Origin: Symbiodinium natans
Taxonomy: Eukaryota; Sar; Dinophyceae; Suessiales; Symbiodiniaceae
NCBI GenBank assembly: GCA_905221605.1
Contig: CAJNDS010002124.1
Coordinates: 970,921 to 1,032,420, forward strand
Direction of reading: 5' to 3'
Length of the DNA: 61,500 nt
In this document: positions 38,108-48,585 of the stretch, piece after piece
Layout of the letters: every line of letters begins with the position of its first letter
How positions within the stretch are numbered: the first letter of the stretch is position 1
Notes under the pieces: generated by a model
The model's database searches: none
Told to the model about the DNA's origin: nothing
The model's input: the letters and a program-made list of their open reading frames with translations, nothing else
Translations under genes and position numbers: made by a program

Positions 38108-38245
38108 TTTAGGGTTAAGCTCGACCTGCGTCGCCCGTGGAGGAGAAGCATCTTTGGAGCCAACCCAAACCTACTAGCCACTGCACCTCGCTCGCTCAAG
38201 GAGTCTCAAAAATCGAAAACCCGAGTCGTTCGCTGCAGGCCCTAA
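38108..38245 (+). CDS. Exon-like coding fragment
   Basis: LDLRRPWRRSIFGANPNLLA, then TAPRSLKESQKSKTRVVRCR, to a TAA in C-type sequence (about 45 codons). Basic. Product not recognised. Confidence 0.4.
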   Translation, partial: FRVKLDLRRPWRRSIFGANPNLLATAPRSLKESQKSKTRVVRCRP

Positions 38246-38378
38246 ACCCTACACCCTAAACCCTAAACCCTAAACCCTATAATATAGGCCCGAAAGCCTT
38301 ACAAACCTTGAACCCCACACATCGAACCCTTGGCTCGACACCCCGAAATCCCCCTAAACAGTAAATCCCTATGTAGTA

Positions 38379-38480
38379 AACCCTAAACCCTAAACCCTAA
38401 ACCCCTAAACCCCAAACCCTAAACCCTGAACCCTAAACCCTAAACCCTAAACCCTAAACCCTAAACCCTAAACCCTAACC
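38379..38480. repeat. C-type telomere array
   Basis: About 14 units. Confidence 0.95.
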
Positions 38481-38541
38481 CCTTAAGCCTCAGCCCTACA
38501 TCCCGAAGTCCCGACTGTAATGCCCTGAACCCTTCATCTCC

Positions 38542-38640
38542 TTACATGCCAAGATGTCGAAGTCTGCGAGAGCACACTACAAAGACATCCCCGCTCCTTG
38601 TTTTAGATTTAGGATTTCAGGTTTAGGGTTTAGGGTTTAG
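38542..38640 (+). CDS. Exon-like coding fragment
   Basis: LHAKMSKSARAHYKDIPAPC, then FRFRISGLGFRV and TAG in T-type sequence. It lies between C-type and T-type arrays. Product not recognised. Confidence 0.4.
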   Translation, partial: LHAKMSKSARAHYKDIPAPCFRFRISGLGFRV

Positions 38641-38665
38641 GGTTTAGGGTTTAGGGTTTAGGGTT
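38620..38665. repeat. T-type telomere array
   Basis: About six units. Confidence 0.95.
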
Positions 38666-38679
38666 GAGCAATGAGGGTT

Positions 38680-39060
38680 GTAGAGCTAAGGCTTAGGGTT
38701 AAGGGTGTAGGGTCATGGAGCTTGGGTTCAGGGTGTGGGGTGGCGGGGCTTCGGGTCTGGGATTTTCAGGTTTAGGCTGAAAAGGCTATGTGACTATGTG
38801 GCTCGACCATAGGTGCTCGCTTTAGGGTTGAGGGTTTAGGGGTTTAGGGATTTAGGGCTTATGTTACGACACAAGTTGTTCGGCTTCGGGGGTGCGTGGC
38901 TTCTTAACTCTTCAAACCCTAAACCCTCAACCCTAAACTCTCCCGCTTCCGTCGGCCTCCCTGGCTGCGAGCCTGGGACCTCAACACGACACGCAAGCAC
39001 CCAAATCATCCCCTCATTCCCTTTTTGGGGGTTTGGGGTTTAGGTTTACAGTTGAGGGCT
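38680..39060. other. Spacer with degenerate T-type words
   Basis: A 60-codon + frame (38861-39043) crosses C-type units and is not convincing. Confidence 0.45.
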
Positions 39061-39064
39061 ACTA

Positions 39065-39180
39065 AGACCCAGAGGAGGCCTTATTCCCTCTTTTTTGGGG
39101 CTTTAGGGTTCCCTTATACGCCCCTCTAAATCAAAAAAGGTGCACGCTTTTATTCCTAGGTTGCTTTTGGGTCTTGCACC
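39065..39180. repeat. Dispersed repeat family A, copy 3 (no array)
   Basis: GACCCAGAGGAGGCCTTATT, CTCTTTTTTGGGGCTTTAGG, TCAAAAAAGGTGCACGC and TTCCTAGGTTGCTTTTGGGT. It carries one TTTAGGG-like word only. Confidence 0.75.
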
Positions 39181-39539
39181 ACTTCACCAGCAGATCGTCA
39201 GGAACATCCCCGAAGTCATGTCCACTTCAGGGTTTTGGGTTTAGGGTTTCGTTTAGGATGCCCGACGTCATACTCACGTTCATTTTGTAAAGATCTGGGG
39301 GGGACCCTAAACCGTAAACCCCAAAACCCTAAACCCTAATGGCCCTCACAAACTCCCTCTCAGAACGAAGAATCTTTGCCAAGGAGCTGTCCCCTTTAGA
39401 ACTCCTACATGCATGAGCATAACATCAAAAAGCCCTCGAAGCCCTTACAGCCTTACGACGAACCCTTTGTGTCCGTGCACCTATATAGCAGGTACTTGGG
39501 CCTTGAAGGGTTTCCTCCATAGCAGCTCTAGGGCCCCTG

Positions 39540-39620
39540 AGCCCTAAACCCTAAACCCTAAACCCCAAACCCTAAACCCTAAACCCCAAACCCCAAACCC
39601 TAAACCCTAAACCCTAAACC
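39540..39620. repeat. C-type telomere array
   Basis: About 11 units, some CCCCAAA. Confidence 0.95.
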
Positions 39621-39781
39621 CTCTAGAGGTAGCAGGGACCCGTACAGCGCTCCCTGAGGCGCCGCAACTAGCCAATCTTGTACGAAACCTCTCCGTGCCG
39701 GAGCTCCTTGGGCTTTTCGGAGCGTTTTTTGCGGGGTTTAGGGCCTCAGGGGCCTCAAGGGGTTTGGGGTTTAGGGTTTAG
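39620..39781 (+). CDS. Exon-like coding fragment, about 53 codons
   Basis: PLEVAGTRTALPEAPQLANL, then VRNLSVPELLGLFGAFFAGF, then T-type-derived residues to TAG. Leu-rich amphipathic character. One of the most protein-like islands. It lies between C-type and T-type sequence. Product not recognised. Confidence 0.47.
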   Translation, partial: PLEVAGTRTALPEAPQLANLVRNLSVPELLGLFGAFFAGFRASGASRGLGFRV

Positions 39782-40195
39782 GGTTTAGGGTTAGTGAAAT
39801 ACGGATGGTTTGAGGAGTTTTGAACACCAAGTGTAAAGGCAAGTGACCACAACAGGGGAACCGTATTCTTTACTGGACATCCCTATTTAAAGTTCAAACC
39901 CTTGTAACCCCACACCCTAAAACCCCGAACCCTAAACCCTGAACCCGAGCTCTTCACTGCAACCCTATGAACCCCATGATCTCTTTGAACCCCATAAACC
40001 CTCTAAAAGGCCCTATAATCCCATACCCTATAATCCCCATATAGGCTACTATAAATTCCTATAAGCCGTATGAACCCTACAAACCCTATAAACCCTACGA
40101 ACCCTATAAACCCTATGAGCCTCCGCAAACCCTAGAAGCCCTTGCAAACCCTGGTAAGCCCCATGAACCCTGGTAAACCCGATTAAATAGGCCCC
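39782..40195. other. Spacer with CCCTATAAA-like repeats
   Basis: 40015-40190 is irregular CCCTATAAACCCTACGAA type. Nothing coding seen. Confidence 0.6.
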
Positions 40196-40345
40196 TAAAC
40201 CCTAAACCCTAAACCCTAAACCCTAAACCCTAAACTGGCCCTAAACCCTAAACCCTAAACCTTAAACCCCAAACCCAAACCCCAAACCCTGAACCCTGAA
40301 CCCTAAACCCTAAACCCTAAACCCTAAACCCCTAAACCCTACACC
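40196..40345. repeat. C-type telomere array, mixed units
   Basis: About 20 units with CCCCAAA and CCCTGAA variants. Confidence 0.95.
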
Positions 40346-40886
40346 CGAAGCTAAGCATGGACAGGCCGAGGCTTCACTGGATGTTGGGAATGTGACAGGA
40401 CTAAGGCAAGCTTTCAGGTAGGCCCCAAACCTTAACCGGGCTATTTTTTTCCTCTTCCTAGGCACGCAGAATTCACCCTAAACCCTAAACCCTAAACCCT
40501 AAACCCTAAACCCTAAACCTGTATAGTGGCGACCCAGCAGTTAGAATATATTTTTTTTGTGGCGTTTTCCCTCCGCCCAGTACATTTTTTTATTTTTTTC
40601 AAAAAAAAATACCATCGCGCAAAACTAGCAGTTAGAATATTGTTTTTCCAGAACTAGCAGTTAGAATATTTTCCAGAACTAGCAGTTAGAATGAGTCTTG
40701 GCTAAAACTAGCAGTTAGAAGATTTTTTCAGAAATTGCAGTCCTTTTACTCTTTATATCATCGAAACCCTGAACCCTAAACCCTAAACCAGAACCCTAAA
40801 CCCTGTACATATAAACGCAAAACCCAAAACCCTAAACCCCACACCACACGGGGCAGGGGGGTGGGGGGGTATATGCACTTATATAT

Positions 40887-41146
40887 ACCGGGTCCGGTAT
40901 ATGCTGGACCGTGGTGTGCCTACACTTCCGGGTTCGATGAAAGCTCCGGACCGTGGTTTATACATAATTAGATATATTCATATACAGAACACGAATATAC
41001 CGGGTCCGGTGGCATGCTGGCCCGTGGTGTGCATACACTTCCGGGTTCGGTGAAAGCTCCGGACCGTGGCTTAAGCATATAGACATTTGCATAACACTTA
41101 TACACCGGGTCCAGTATATGCTGGACCGTGGTGTGCATACACTTCC
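40887..41146. repeat. About 110-bp repeat, two and a half copies
   Basis: ACCGGGTCCGGTATATGCTG starts at 40887, with relatives at 40999 and 41104; each contains GGACCGTGGTGTGC and TACACTTCCGGGTTCG. The third copy is split: its tail GTGAAAGCTCCGGACCGTGG lies at 42812, after the minisatellite. Confidence 0.85.
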
Positions 41147-42810
41147 GTGAAGAAGGCCCCAACCCCCCTGCCCCCAGAAATATGCTATCTGCTGGTTCTG
41201 CAAGGAGCCGTGAAGGCCAGGAGAAGGCCCCAACCCCTCTGCCCCCAGAAATATCCTATCTGCTGGTTCTGCAAGGAGCTGTGAAGGCCAGGAAGAGGGC
41301 CGGAAAGAGCCCTGGAGAAGGCCCCAACCCCCCTGCCCCCAGAAAAAACCTATCTGCTAATTCTGCAAGGAGCCGTGAAGGCCTGAAAGAGCCCTGGAGA
41401 AGGCCCCAACCCCCCTAAGAAATATTCTATCGCTGGTTCTGCAAGGAGCCAGGAAGGCCTGAAAGAGCCCTGGAGAAGGCCCCAACCCCTCTGCCCCCAG
41501 AAATATTCTATCTGCTGGTTCTGCAAGGAGCCGTGAAGGCCAGGAAGGCTTGAAAGAGCCCTGGAGAAGGCCCCAACCCCCCTGCCTCCAGAAATATTCT
41601 ATCTGCTGGTTCTGCAAGGAGCCATGAAGGCCAGGAAGGCTTGAAAGAGCGCTGAAGAAGGCCCCAACCCCCTGCCCCCAGAAATATTCTATCTGCTGGT
41701 TCTGCAAGGAGCCGTGAAGGCCAGGAAGGCTTGAAAGAGCCCTGAAGAAGGCCCCAACCCCCTGCCCCCAGAAATATTCTATCTGCTGGTTCTGCAAGGA
41801 GCCGTGAAGGCCAGAAAGGCTTGAAAGAGCCCTGAAGAAGGCCCCAACCCCCTGCCCCCAAGAAATATTCTATCTGCTGGTTCTGCAAGGAGCCGTGAAG
41901 GCCAGGAAGGCCTGAAAGACCCCCTGCCCCCAGAAATATTCTATCTGCTGGTTCTGCAAGGAGCCGTGAAGGCCAGGAAGGCTTGAAAGAGCCCTGAAGA
42001 AGGCCCCAACCCCCTGCTCCCAGAAATATTCTATCTGCTGGTTCTGCAAAAGGAGCCGTGAAGGCCAGGAAGGCTTGAAAGAGCCCTGAAGAAGGCCCCA
42101 ACCCCCTGCCCCCCGAAATATTCTATCTGCTGGTTCTGCAAGGAGCCGTGAAGGCCAGGAAGGCTTGAAAGAGCCCTGAAGAAGGCCCCAACCCCCTGCC
42201 ACCAGAAATATTCTATCTGCTGGTTCTGCAAGGAGCCGTGAAGGCCAGGAAGGCCTGAAAGACCCCCTGCCCCCAGAAATATTCTATCTGCTGGTTCTGC
42301 AAGGAGCCGAGGCTTGAAAGAGCCCTGAAGAAGGCCCCAACCCCCTGCCCCCAGAAATATTCTATCTGCTGGTTGGCCCCAACCCCCTGCCCCCAGAAAT
42401 ATTCTATCTGCTGGTTCTGCAAGGAGCCGTGAAGGCCAGGAAGGCTTGAAAGAGCCCTGAAGAAGGCCCCAACCCCCTGCCCCCAGAAATATTCTATCTG
42501 TTGGTTCTGCAAAAGGAGCCGTGAAGGCCAGGAAGGCTTGAAAGAGCCCTGAAGAAGGCCCCAACCCCCTGCCCCCCGAAATATTCTATCTGCTGGTTCT
42601 GCAAGGAGCGAAGGCTTGAAAGAGCCCTGAAGAAGGCCCCAACCCCCTGCCCCCAGAAATATTCTATCTGCTGGTTCTGCAAGGAGCCGTGAAGGCCAGG
42701 AAGGCTTGAAAGAGCCCTGAAGAAGGCCCCAACCCCCTGCCCCCAGAAATAGTCTAGCTGCTGGTTCTGCAAGGAGTCGTGAAGGCCAGGAAGGCCGGAA
42801 AGAGGCCTTC
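41147..42810. repeat. 90-bp minisatellite, about 19-20 copies
   Basis: The regular unit is exactly 90 bp (for example 41691 to 41781), with truncated units at 41930, 42270, 42370 and 42600. Each unit contains AATATTCTATCTGCTGGTTC, which differs by one base from the right-end subterminal motif. Because 90 is a multiple of three, long minus-strand frames (ADRIFLGAGGWGLL and QQIEYFWGQGVGAF types) persist in more than one frame. I treat them as by-products. Confidence 0.93.
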
Positions 42811-42932
42811 TGTGAAAGCTCCGGACCGTGGTTCCCAGAGTCTAGGGCCCGCAGTGGTACCCTTATTTCTTTCTTAAGGCTTAGCTGCTCAACCATGACC
42901 CTAAACCCTAAACCCTAAACCTTATAAACCCT

Positions 42933-43019
42933 AGGAGTATATACATCGTGGAGATTGGAGAGAAATCACAGCCGGACCTGACCCCGAAGCAGACACGCGT
43001 CTATGCCTTGACCCTTTAA
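42933..43019 (+). CDS. Exon-like coding fragment inside the TIR element
   Basis: RSIYIVEIGEKSQPDLTPKQ, then TRVYALTL and TAA (28 codons). It follows a short C-type array. Product not recognised. Confidence 0.4.
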   Translation, partial: RSIYIVEIGEKSQPDLTPKQTRVYALTL

Positions 43020-43631
43020 GGCTCTGCAACTCTGCGCCCTGTTCTCCAAATTGGGGAATGCCCTTTTTGGGGAGTTCGGGTCCAGGGTTCAGGGTTTAGG
43101 GTTGAGGGTTTAGGGTTTTAGGGTTTAGGGTTAGGGAGGTAAGGTAGGGAGTTCGGGGTCAGGGTGTTAGGCCTATCAGGGTATTAGGCTATTTCCCAGC
43201 GTCCAGTTGTAGCACCACAATGCATTAGGCAACGAAAGCCCTAGTTAGCATTGCTTGCAGCTTGCGGTTTCGAGTTCCAGAAGACTCCAAGCCGTAAACC
43301 CCGTTTAGCTTTGGCCAAGAAATATTTTAACTGCTAGTTTTGGCCAAGAAATATTCTAACTGCTAGTTCTGGATATTAATATTCTAACTGCTGGTTCTGG
43401 AAAACAAATATTCTAACTGCTAGTTTTGGCCCGAGGGTAAAATCTGGCCGTTTACCCTCCGCACCACAAATATTCTAACTGGTCCCTGCCCGTTTTCCAA
43501 TATTCTAACTGCTAGGTCGCCACTATAAGCCCTGAACCCTAAACCCGAAACCCTTTCGGGTGCAGGGTCGTAAACAAAGCCCTATCCTGAACCACCGAAA
43601 CCACCTCAACCGTTCAATCCGCTGAGGCCCT

Positions 43632-43652
43632 CCCCCCCCCCCCCCCCCCCCC
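43632..43652. repeat. C21 homopolymer
   Basis: Twenty-one C, about 100 bp right of the TIR element. Confidence 0.95.
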
Positions 43653-43758
43653 AGGAAGGAGCGCAGGATTGGTTTAGGGTTTGGGGTTTAGGGTTTAAGG
43701 TGTAGGGTTTAGGGTTTTGGGTTAGGGTTTAGGGTTTAGGGTTTAGGGTTTTAGGGTT

Positions 43759-43974
43759 TCAGCGCGACTTGACTTTGACAGCCCGGGCCGAGCCAGAGCA
43801 GTCAGAGGAGTAAAGCAGCAAAGGAGGCCACTGAGTCAGGCGGACCGGGGCATGTCCGGAGAACCATGCTCGAGGGTTAAGGTTTTAGGGTTTAGGATAA
43901 ACCAGGAGAAGACAAAGAAGACGAATGGAGGGACCCTTATAAGGGACCTTAGGGGGTATTTCGGGGTTATTTAG
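43759..43974 (+). CDS. Exon-like frame, about 71 codons, no ATG at its start
   Basis: It opens at GTTTCAG: SARLDFDSPGRARAVRGVKQ, QRRPLSQADRGMSGEPCSRV, then RINQEKTKKTNGGTLIRDLR, ended by TAG. Arg/Lys-rich. A shorter alternative frame TARAEPEQSEE is also open. Product not recognised. Confidence 0.38.
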   Translation, partial: SARLDFDSPGRARAVRGVKQQRRPLSQADRGMSGEPCSRVKVLGFRINQEKTKKTNGGTLIRDLRGYFGVI

Positions 43975-44099
43975 GGAGTTGTACAGGGGAGTCACAGCAC
44001 GGATGTTCGAAGACAGGTGGGTCGGCAAGCCCCGAATTCATCTGCTTCTGAGCTTCAAGAAATTCCAATGTGCACCTCAGCCTATCAAGAACCCTAAGC

Positions 44100-44345
44100 C
44101 CTAAATGCCGAAGTCGCTAAACCCCTAAACCCTTGAAACCCAAAACCCCATAAGGCACTACACCCGTAAACACGCGAAAGTCCCTAAACCCCCACTCAAC
44201 AACCCTTGCCTTAGCCCCTAAGTTCCAATGAGCCCTATAGGCCCTAAACCCGTAACCCGCCCCCACGCCCCCGCGCCCCCCTCCCCCCCAACTATGCCCC
44301 CACCCCCGCAAACGCTAAACCCTAAACCTTAAACCCTCAACCCTT
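44100..44345. repeat. Degenerate C-type tract with C-rich section
   Basis: CCCTAAA-like units broken by CCCCACGCCCCCGC at 44260-44300. The minus frame here is compositional. Confidence 0.75.
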
Positions 44346-44389
44346 AACCCTCAACCCTCAACCCCAAGACGAGACGAGACAGCCGGGAC

Positions 44390-44452
44390 AATGCCCAGGG
44401 ACACGCGCTCTGCGCCCTTTGGTTTGGCAGGGACGACGTGCCAGGTCCCTTA
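44390..44452 (+). CDS. Small ORF, 20 codons
   Basis: MPRDTRSAPFGLAGTTCQVP then TAA. Between C-type and T-type sequence. Confidence 0.32.
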
Positions 44453-44454
44453 AA

Positions 44455-45020
44455 GCGTTTAGGGCTGTGGGCGGGGTTTATGGATGCGGGTGTAGGGTTC
44501 AGGATTCAGGGTTTGGGGTTTATTTTTTTTTTTTTTTGCGGGGGGGGGGGGGGGTCAGGACTTTAAGGGGATTACAGGGGGGCTTGTAGGGGTTTAGAGA
44601 GGTTTCGGGTCCTGTCGGGTTTATCGGGTTTGCAGGGTTGATAGGGTTGATAGGTTGTTTTTTTTAGGTTTTCCTGTGTTCAGGGTTCACAGGGTTTAGG
44701 GTTGATAGGGTTGACAGGGTTTAGAGGGTTTGTGGTGTGGGCTTTTCAGGGTTTAGGTTCTCGGGTTGTGAGTTTCGAGTTTTGGAAATGGGGCTCAGGG
44801 CCTGAGCCTCAAAACGGTCCGCGCCCCCTGCTATGCGACTCCAGACTTTAGGGTTTAGGGTTTAGGGTTTAGGGAGGTTATAGGGAGGTTATCTAAGTGG
44901 AGAACCCAGTGCGGGGGTAGTCTGGAGGCTAGTAGGGAAACCCATGAAGTATTCAGTGCAGCCCTTGGGATGCCGTGTAGATAAGGGTTTCCCAATGAAG
45001 GGGTCCTCAACTCTAAGCCC
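44455..45020. other. Spacer: degenerate T-type, T15 and G16 runs
   Basis: T run 44523-44537 and G run 44540-44554; GGGTTGATAGGGTT words at 44630-44720; T-type 44848-44872. No gene seen. Confidence 0.6.
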
Positions 45021-45056
45021 TCAACCCTAAACCCTAAACCCTAAACCCTAAAGCTC

Positions 45057-45140
45057 ATGCAGGACCCGGAAATTCTTGAGATCATTGATCATGAGCCTCC
45101 CAAGAATCTGCAGCAGAAGCAGTCGCCGGACGGGGTTTAG
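45057..45140 (+). CDS. Small ORF or exon, 27 codons
   Basis: ATG frame MQDPEILEIIDHEPPKNLQQ, then KQSPDGV; the TAG stop is in the first T-type unit. C-type units end 6 nt before the ATG. Clearly protein-like. Product not recognised. Confidence 0.47.
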   Translation: MQDPEILEIIDHEPPKNLQQKQSPDGV

Positions 45141-45261
45141 GGTCTAGGGTTTAGGGTTTAGAGTGTAGGGTTTAGGGTTAAGGGGCAGCTGTCTAAATCA
45201 CGGCCTTTTGCTGGGCACCCTAAGTCTGTGAATAGGAGCCTGGCAAGATATCAGAATTATC

Positions 45262-45356
45262 CCTAAACCCTAAACCCTAAACCCTAAACCCTAAACCCTA
45301 AACCCTAAACCCTAAACCCTAAACCCTAAACCCTAAACCCTAAACCCTAAACCCTA
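45262..45356. repeat. C-type telomere array
   Basis: Thirteen to fourteen perfect units. Confidence 0.98.
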
Positions 45357-45457
45357 CAATTAGGGCTTAAAGGCCCTCGGTCCCACCCCCCCAACCCTGA
45401 ATCCGGCACTCCAAAACCCGAAGCCCTAAACCCGAGGCAAGCCCCCTAAGGCCCTAT

Positions 45458-45519
45458 TAGGGTTTAGGGTTTAGGGTTTAGGGTTTAGGGTTTAGGGTTT
45501 AGGGTTTAGGGTTTAGGGT
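45458..45519. repeat. T-type telomere array
   Basis: About nine units. The 100 bp between it and the preceding C-type array holds no convincing frame. Confidence 0.97.
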
Positions 45520-45524
45520 CGGGA

Positions 45525-46230
45525 GCAGGCAATCCTTATTCTGGTAGACCCAGTGGTACCCTTTACCCTTTTTTTGCTTCTGGGCTCCCTTATAAAGTAG
45601 CCAACCAAAAATAAAGGTGGCCTTATTCTAAGATGGTTACTGGGCTACCAAGTTATTCTTTTGGGAGAACTACCCGGCAAAAGTTGCGGTCAGAGATCAG
45701 ACTCTCAACCCTCAGCCCCGAACCCTGATTTAGGGTTTTATAGGGTTTAGGGTTTAGGTGTTATAGGGTTTAGGGTTTTCTAGGGTTTCATAGTGTTTTA
45801 CAGGGTTTCATAGGGTTTTATAGGGTTTACGGTCAGGTTTTAGAGGTCAGACCCTCAACCCTCAGCCCTGAACCCTGGCTTCAGGCCCTCAACCCTCAGA
45901 CCTGAAGCCTGGTTTAGGGTTTATAGGGTTTAGGGTTTAAGGCTTAGGGGACAAAACAGACTCTACACAGGGTTCTCATGATCCTAAGCGTCAAACCCAA
46001 AGTCCAAGCCCAAAATCCCTAAGCCCTAAACCCTAAAACCCTAAACCCCAAAACCCCAAACCCGAACGAGCCCTACACAACTCCAAGCCTAAAACCACCG
46101 AAGCCCTAAACCCGAAGCCCCCAAACCCAATCCCTCAAAGCTGAGACCCTTAAACCCGAAACCCCAAGCCCTAAACCCTAAACCCAAGCCCCACACCCCG
46201 AAGCCTCAAGCCCTAAACCGCGAAACCCCC
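45525..46230. repeat. Spacer with TTTATAGGG-type and degenerate C-type tracts
   Basis: 45728-45840 is GGGTTTTATA/GGGTTTCATA type (9-bp period). CAGACCCTCAACCCTCAGCC repeats at 45700, 45848 and 45887. 46015-46230 is degenerate C-type. Confidence 0.75.
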
Positions 46231-46235
46231 ACACC

Positions 46236-46320
46236 TGAAACCCTAAACCCTAAACCCTAAACCCTAAACCCTAAACCCTAAACCCTAAACCCTAAACCCT
46301 AAACCCTAAACCCTAAACCC
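46236..46320. repeat. C-type telomere array
   Basis: Twelve units. Confidence 0.97.
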
Positions 46321-46350
46321 CCAACATCTCTAAAGCCCTAAGCCCTGTAG

Positions 46351-46434
46351 GACCTTGCGCTCCTAGCCCGGTCCTGTGGCGAGTTGCCTCCTGGATTTAG
46401 CAGCAGCTCTCTCTTTTGCTTGCTTCAACCCTGA
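46351..46434 (+). CDS. Exon-like coding fragment
   Basis: Starts right after TAG: DLALLARSCGELPPGFSSSS, then LFCLLQP and TGA. Between C-type and T-type arrays. Product not recognised. Confidence 0.37.
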   Translation, partial: DLALLARSCGELPPGFSSSSLFCLLQP

Positions 46435-46437
46435 GAG

Positions 46438-46474
46438 TTTAGGGTTTAGGGTTTAGGGTTTAGGGTTCAGGGTG
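46438..46474. repeat. T-type telomere array
   Basis: Five units. Confidence 0.95.
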
Positions 46475-47085
46475 GGTTATTTAGGGTTAGGGTCATGGGT
46501 TTGGGGTGTAGGGTTTGAGTTGCTTTGCACATTCAGGAGGGACGTTTTGGATCAGTTAACTTAGCTCCGTGTCTTGATTTGTTTTTGCCGGGGGGGGTGG
46601 GGTTCATTGTGGTGTCCACACCCTAAACCCTGAACCATAAACTCTAAACCTCTAAACCCTAAACCCAAAGAGCCCACCTACAATTTCTATGTGTTCTTTC
46701 TGTCCTGATCTTCAGGGTTTTTTGGGGGATTTGGGGTTTAGGGCCTCCCCATAGGGTTCCACATACTTAGGGAAAGGAGAAGGGATCCCAAGAAGGGACC
46801 CTTTCGGACCGTTTTTGGGGTTTAGGGTTTAGGGTTTAGGGTTTAGGATTTAGGATTTAGGGCTCTTTAGGATTTAGGGCCCAGGGTTCAAGGTGCAGGG
46901 TTCGTAGGTCGTAAGTATTCCTCATCCCACACCCAGGTGCTGCAAATCAGTCCGCACTCCGATTCCCTTCCCTCCCCTCCCCCCGCCCGAAGCCCGCCCT
47001 GAGGCGAAAAGGATGAACAAAAAACATCGCTCGAAATGTTAGGCACTTTATTTGTGACCCGAACTCTACACAGTTTCAGTGAACC
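46475..47085. other. Unassigned spacer
   Basis: Short T-type at 46818-46865 and unique DNA elsewhere. No convincing gene. Confidence 0.5.
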
Positions 47086-47520
47086 CTAAAGCTTAAACCC
47101 TAAAGCACAACCCTAAACCCTGAACCCTGGGAGTTGTAAATCCGTAAAAAATCTTAAGCCCGAAACCCTAAACCCTAAACCCTTCGAATCCTAATCCCTA
47201 CGCCCTAAAGCCTAACCCTAAACCCCGAACCCTAATCCCTAAACCCCATACTCTAAACCCTAAACCCTGAACCCTTCGAACTTTGACTCCCTAAACCCTA
47301 AACCCTGAACCCTGAACCCTAAACCCCAAACCCTACACCCCCATACCCTAAAGCCTAAACCCTTCGACCCCGAACTCCCGAAGCCCTAAAGCCTAACCCT
47401 AAACCAACTCGAAGCCCTAAAGCCTAAACCCCTATACCCTAAAACCTGAACCCTTCGACCCCAAACTCCCGAAGCCCTAACCCCTAAACCCTAAACCCCG
47501 AAAACCCTAAACCCTAAACA
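47086..47520. repeat. Degenerate C-type tract with CCTAAAGCC and CCCTTCGA words
   Basis: Irregular units; CCCTAAAGCCTAA and AACCCTTCGA recur several times. Confidence 0.85.
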
Positions 47521-47540
47521 CTCCCTTAAAATCCCTTAGC

Positions 47541-47633
47541 CCGAGGACCCTGGGCCGTCTGCCGCCCTTGGACGCCACGGCCTCCGCTGCGGAGGCGAGG
47601 GGAGCGGAGCCCAAGGCGCGACAGGGAACCTGA
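47541..47633 (+). CDS. Exon-like coding fragment
   Basis: PRTLGRLPPLDATASAAEAR, then GAEPKARQGT and TGA (30 codons). Ala/Glu/Arg-rich, between C-type and T-type arrays. Product not recognised. Confidence 0.42.
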   Translation, partial: PRTLGRLPPLDATASAAEARGAEPKARQGT

Positions 47634-47647
47634 AACCCATGCCTTTG

Positions 47648-47769
47648 GGTAGGGTTTAGGGTTTAGGGTTTAGGGTTTAGGGTTTAGGGTTTAGGGTCTA
47701 GGGTTTAGGGTTTAGGGTTTAGGGTTTAGGGTTTAGGGTTTAGGGTTTAGGGTTTAGGGTTTAGGGTTA
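47648..47769. repeat. T-type telomere array
   Basis: About 17 units, one TCTAGGG. Confidence 0.98.
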
Positions 47770-48585
47770 TCTAAGGGTAGCTACATGGGCCCTGATATGG
47801 TCCCTTACCTCCTTCAAAGGGTCCTGAATGTGGGCCCTTGGGTTGTACAGCGTAAATAAGGGGCATATATATATATATATATATTTTTTATATAAGGGGT
47901 CCCCCATTTAGGGACTATGTAGTTCTGGCTTCGGGCTTGGGGTTTCAGGCTTCAGGGTGTACATGAGGGCTTAAAAGGTCCTTCTTGGGTGCTTTTTTCA
48001 GGGCTTCTATCAATTATAAGGGGAAGATTGACCCTAAACCCAGAAACCCTAAGCCCCGGGAGCATGCATCTTGCTCAACCGGCAATGGCGGCTCCGCATG
48101 TCAAGTGTCAGGATAGCGCGCAACACCTCGCAGACATGCTTCGATGCTGCCCGGCTTGTACAAGCTTGGGGGGTGGAACCCTAGACTGTAACTCCTAAAC
48201 CCTAACCCCTAAACCATGCTAAACCCCCAAACCCTACTACCCTAAACCCCTAAACCCCTAAACCTTGCTTGGGGTTCAGGGCACAGGGGTGGATGGTTTC
48301 GGGCTTGGGGTTTGGAATCATGATGCTTAGGAACCCTGTACTCAGTCCTCTAAAGCCTTTTCAGACTCCGGGCTACTGGCACGCTCAAGCACAGCTAACC
48401 CTAAACCCCAAACCCCAAACGCCTGATATTACCAAGAGCAGCGGCGAATTGAACCCTAAACCCTAAACCCTAAGCCCGACACCCTAAACCCTACACCCTA
48501 AACCCTAAACCCTAAGCCCTACACCCTAAACCCTACACCCGTAAATTCTTGTCTCCAGACCCCAAACCTTAGCTAACTATCCTTT
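47770..48585. other. Spacer with (AT)n and C-type units
   Basis: (AT)n at 47867-47885, degenerate C-type at 48185-48265 and 48455-48545. Two 65-70 codon + frames (47989-48198, 48269-48466) include C-type units; the first, with SMHLAQPAMAAPHVKCQDSA, is the better one. Confidence 0.4.

Larger units (their letters stand above)
40522..43527. mobile_element. 3-kb TIR element with subterminal motif copies
   Basis: The ends are TATAGTGGCGACC plus CAGCAGTTAGAATAT (40522-40549) and its inverted copy (43500-43527), 27/28 identical. A 17-bp motif CTAGCAGTTAGAATATT occurs at least five times inside the left end (40535, 40625, 40654, 40679, 40708) and, inverted, six times inside the right end (43321, 43350, 43378, 43407, 43469, 43499). 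Terminal TATA could include a TA target duplication. No transposase frame is seen, so it would be non-autonomous. The interior holds a 110-bp repeat, a 90-bp minisatellite, one exon-like island and short telomere arrays. Confidence 0.72.

Noticed and set aside
41357-42896. Long minus-strand frames with 30-residue repeats (ADRIFLGAGGWGLL, QQIEYFWGQGVGAF)
   Set aside because: They come from the 90-bp minisatellite: more than one frame is open, units are truncated at random, and small indels switch frames freely.
40522-43527. CACTA-type (EnSpm) transposon because CACTA occurs at the right end
   Set aside because: The outer ends read TATAGTGG, so CACTA is in the wrong orientation and is not terminal.
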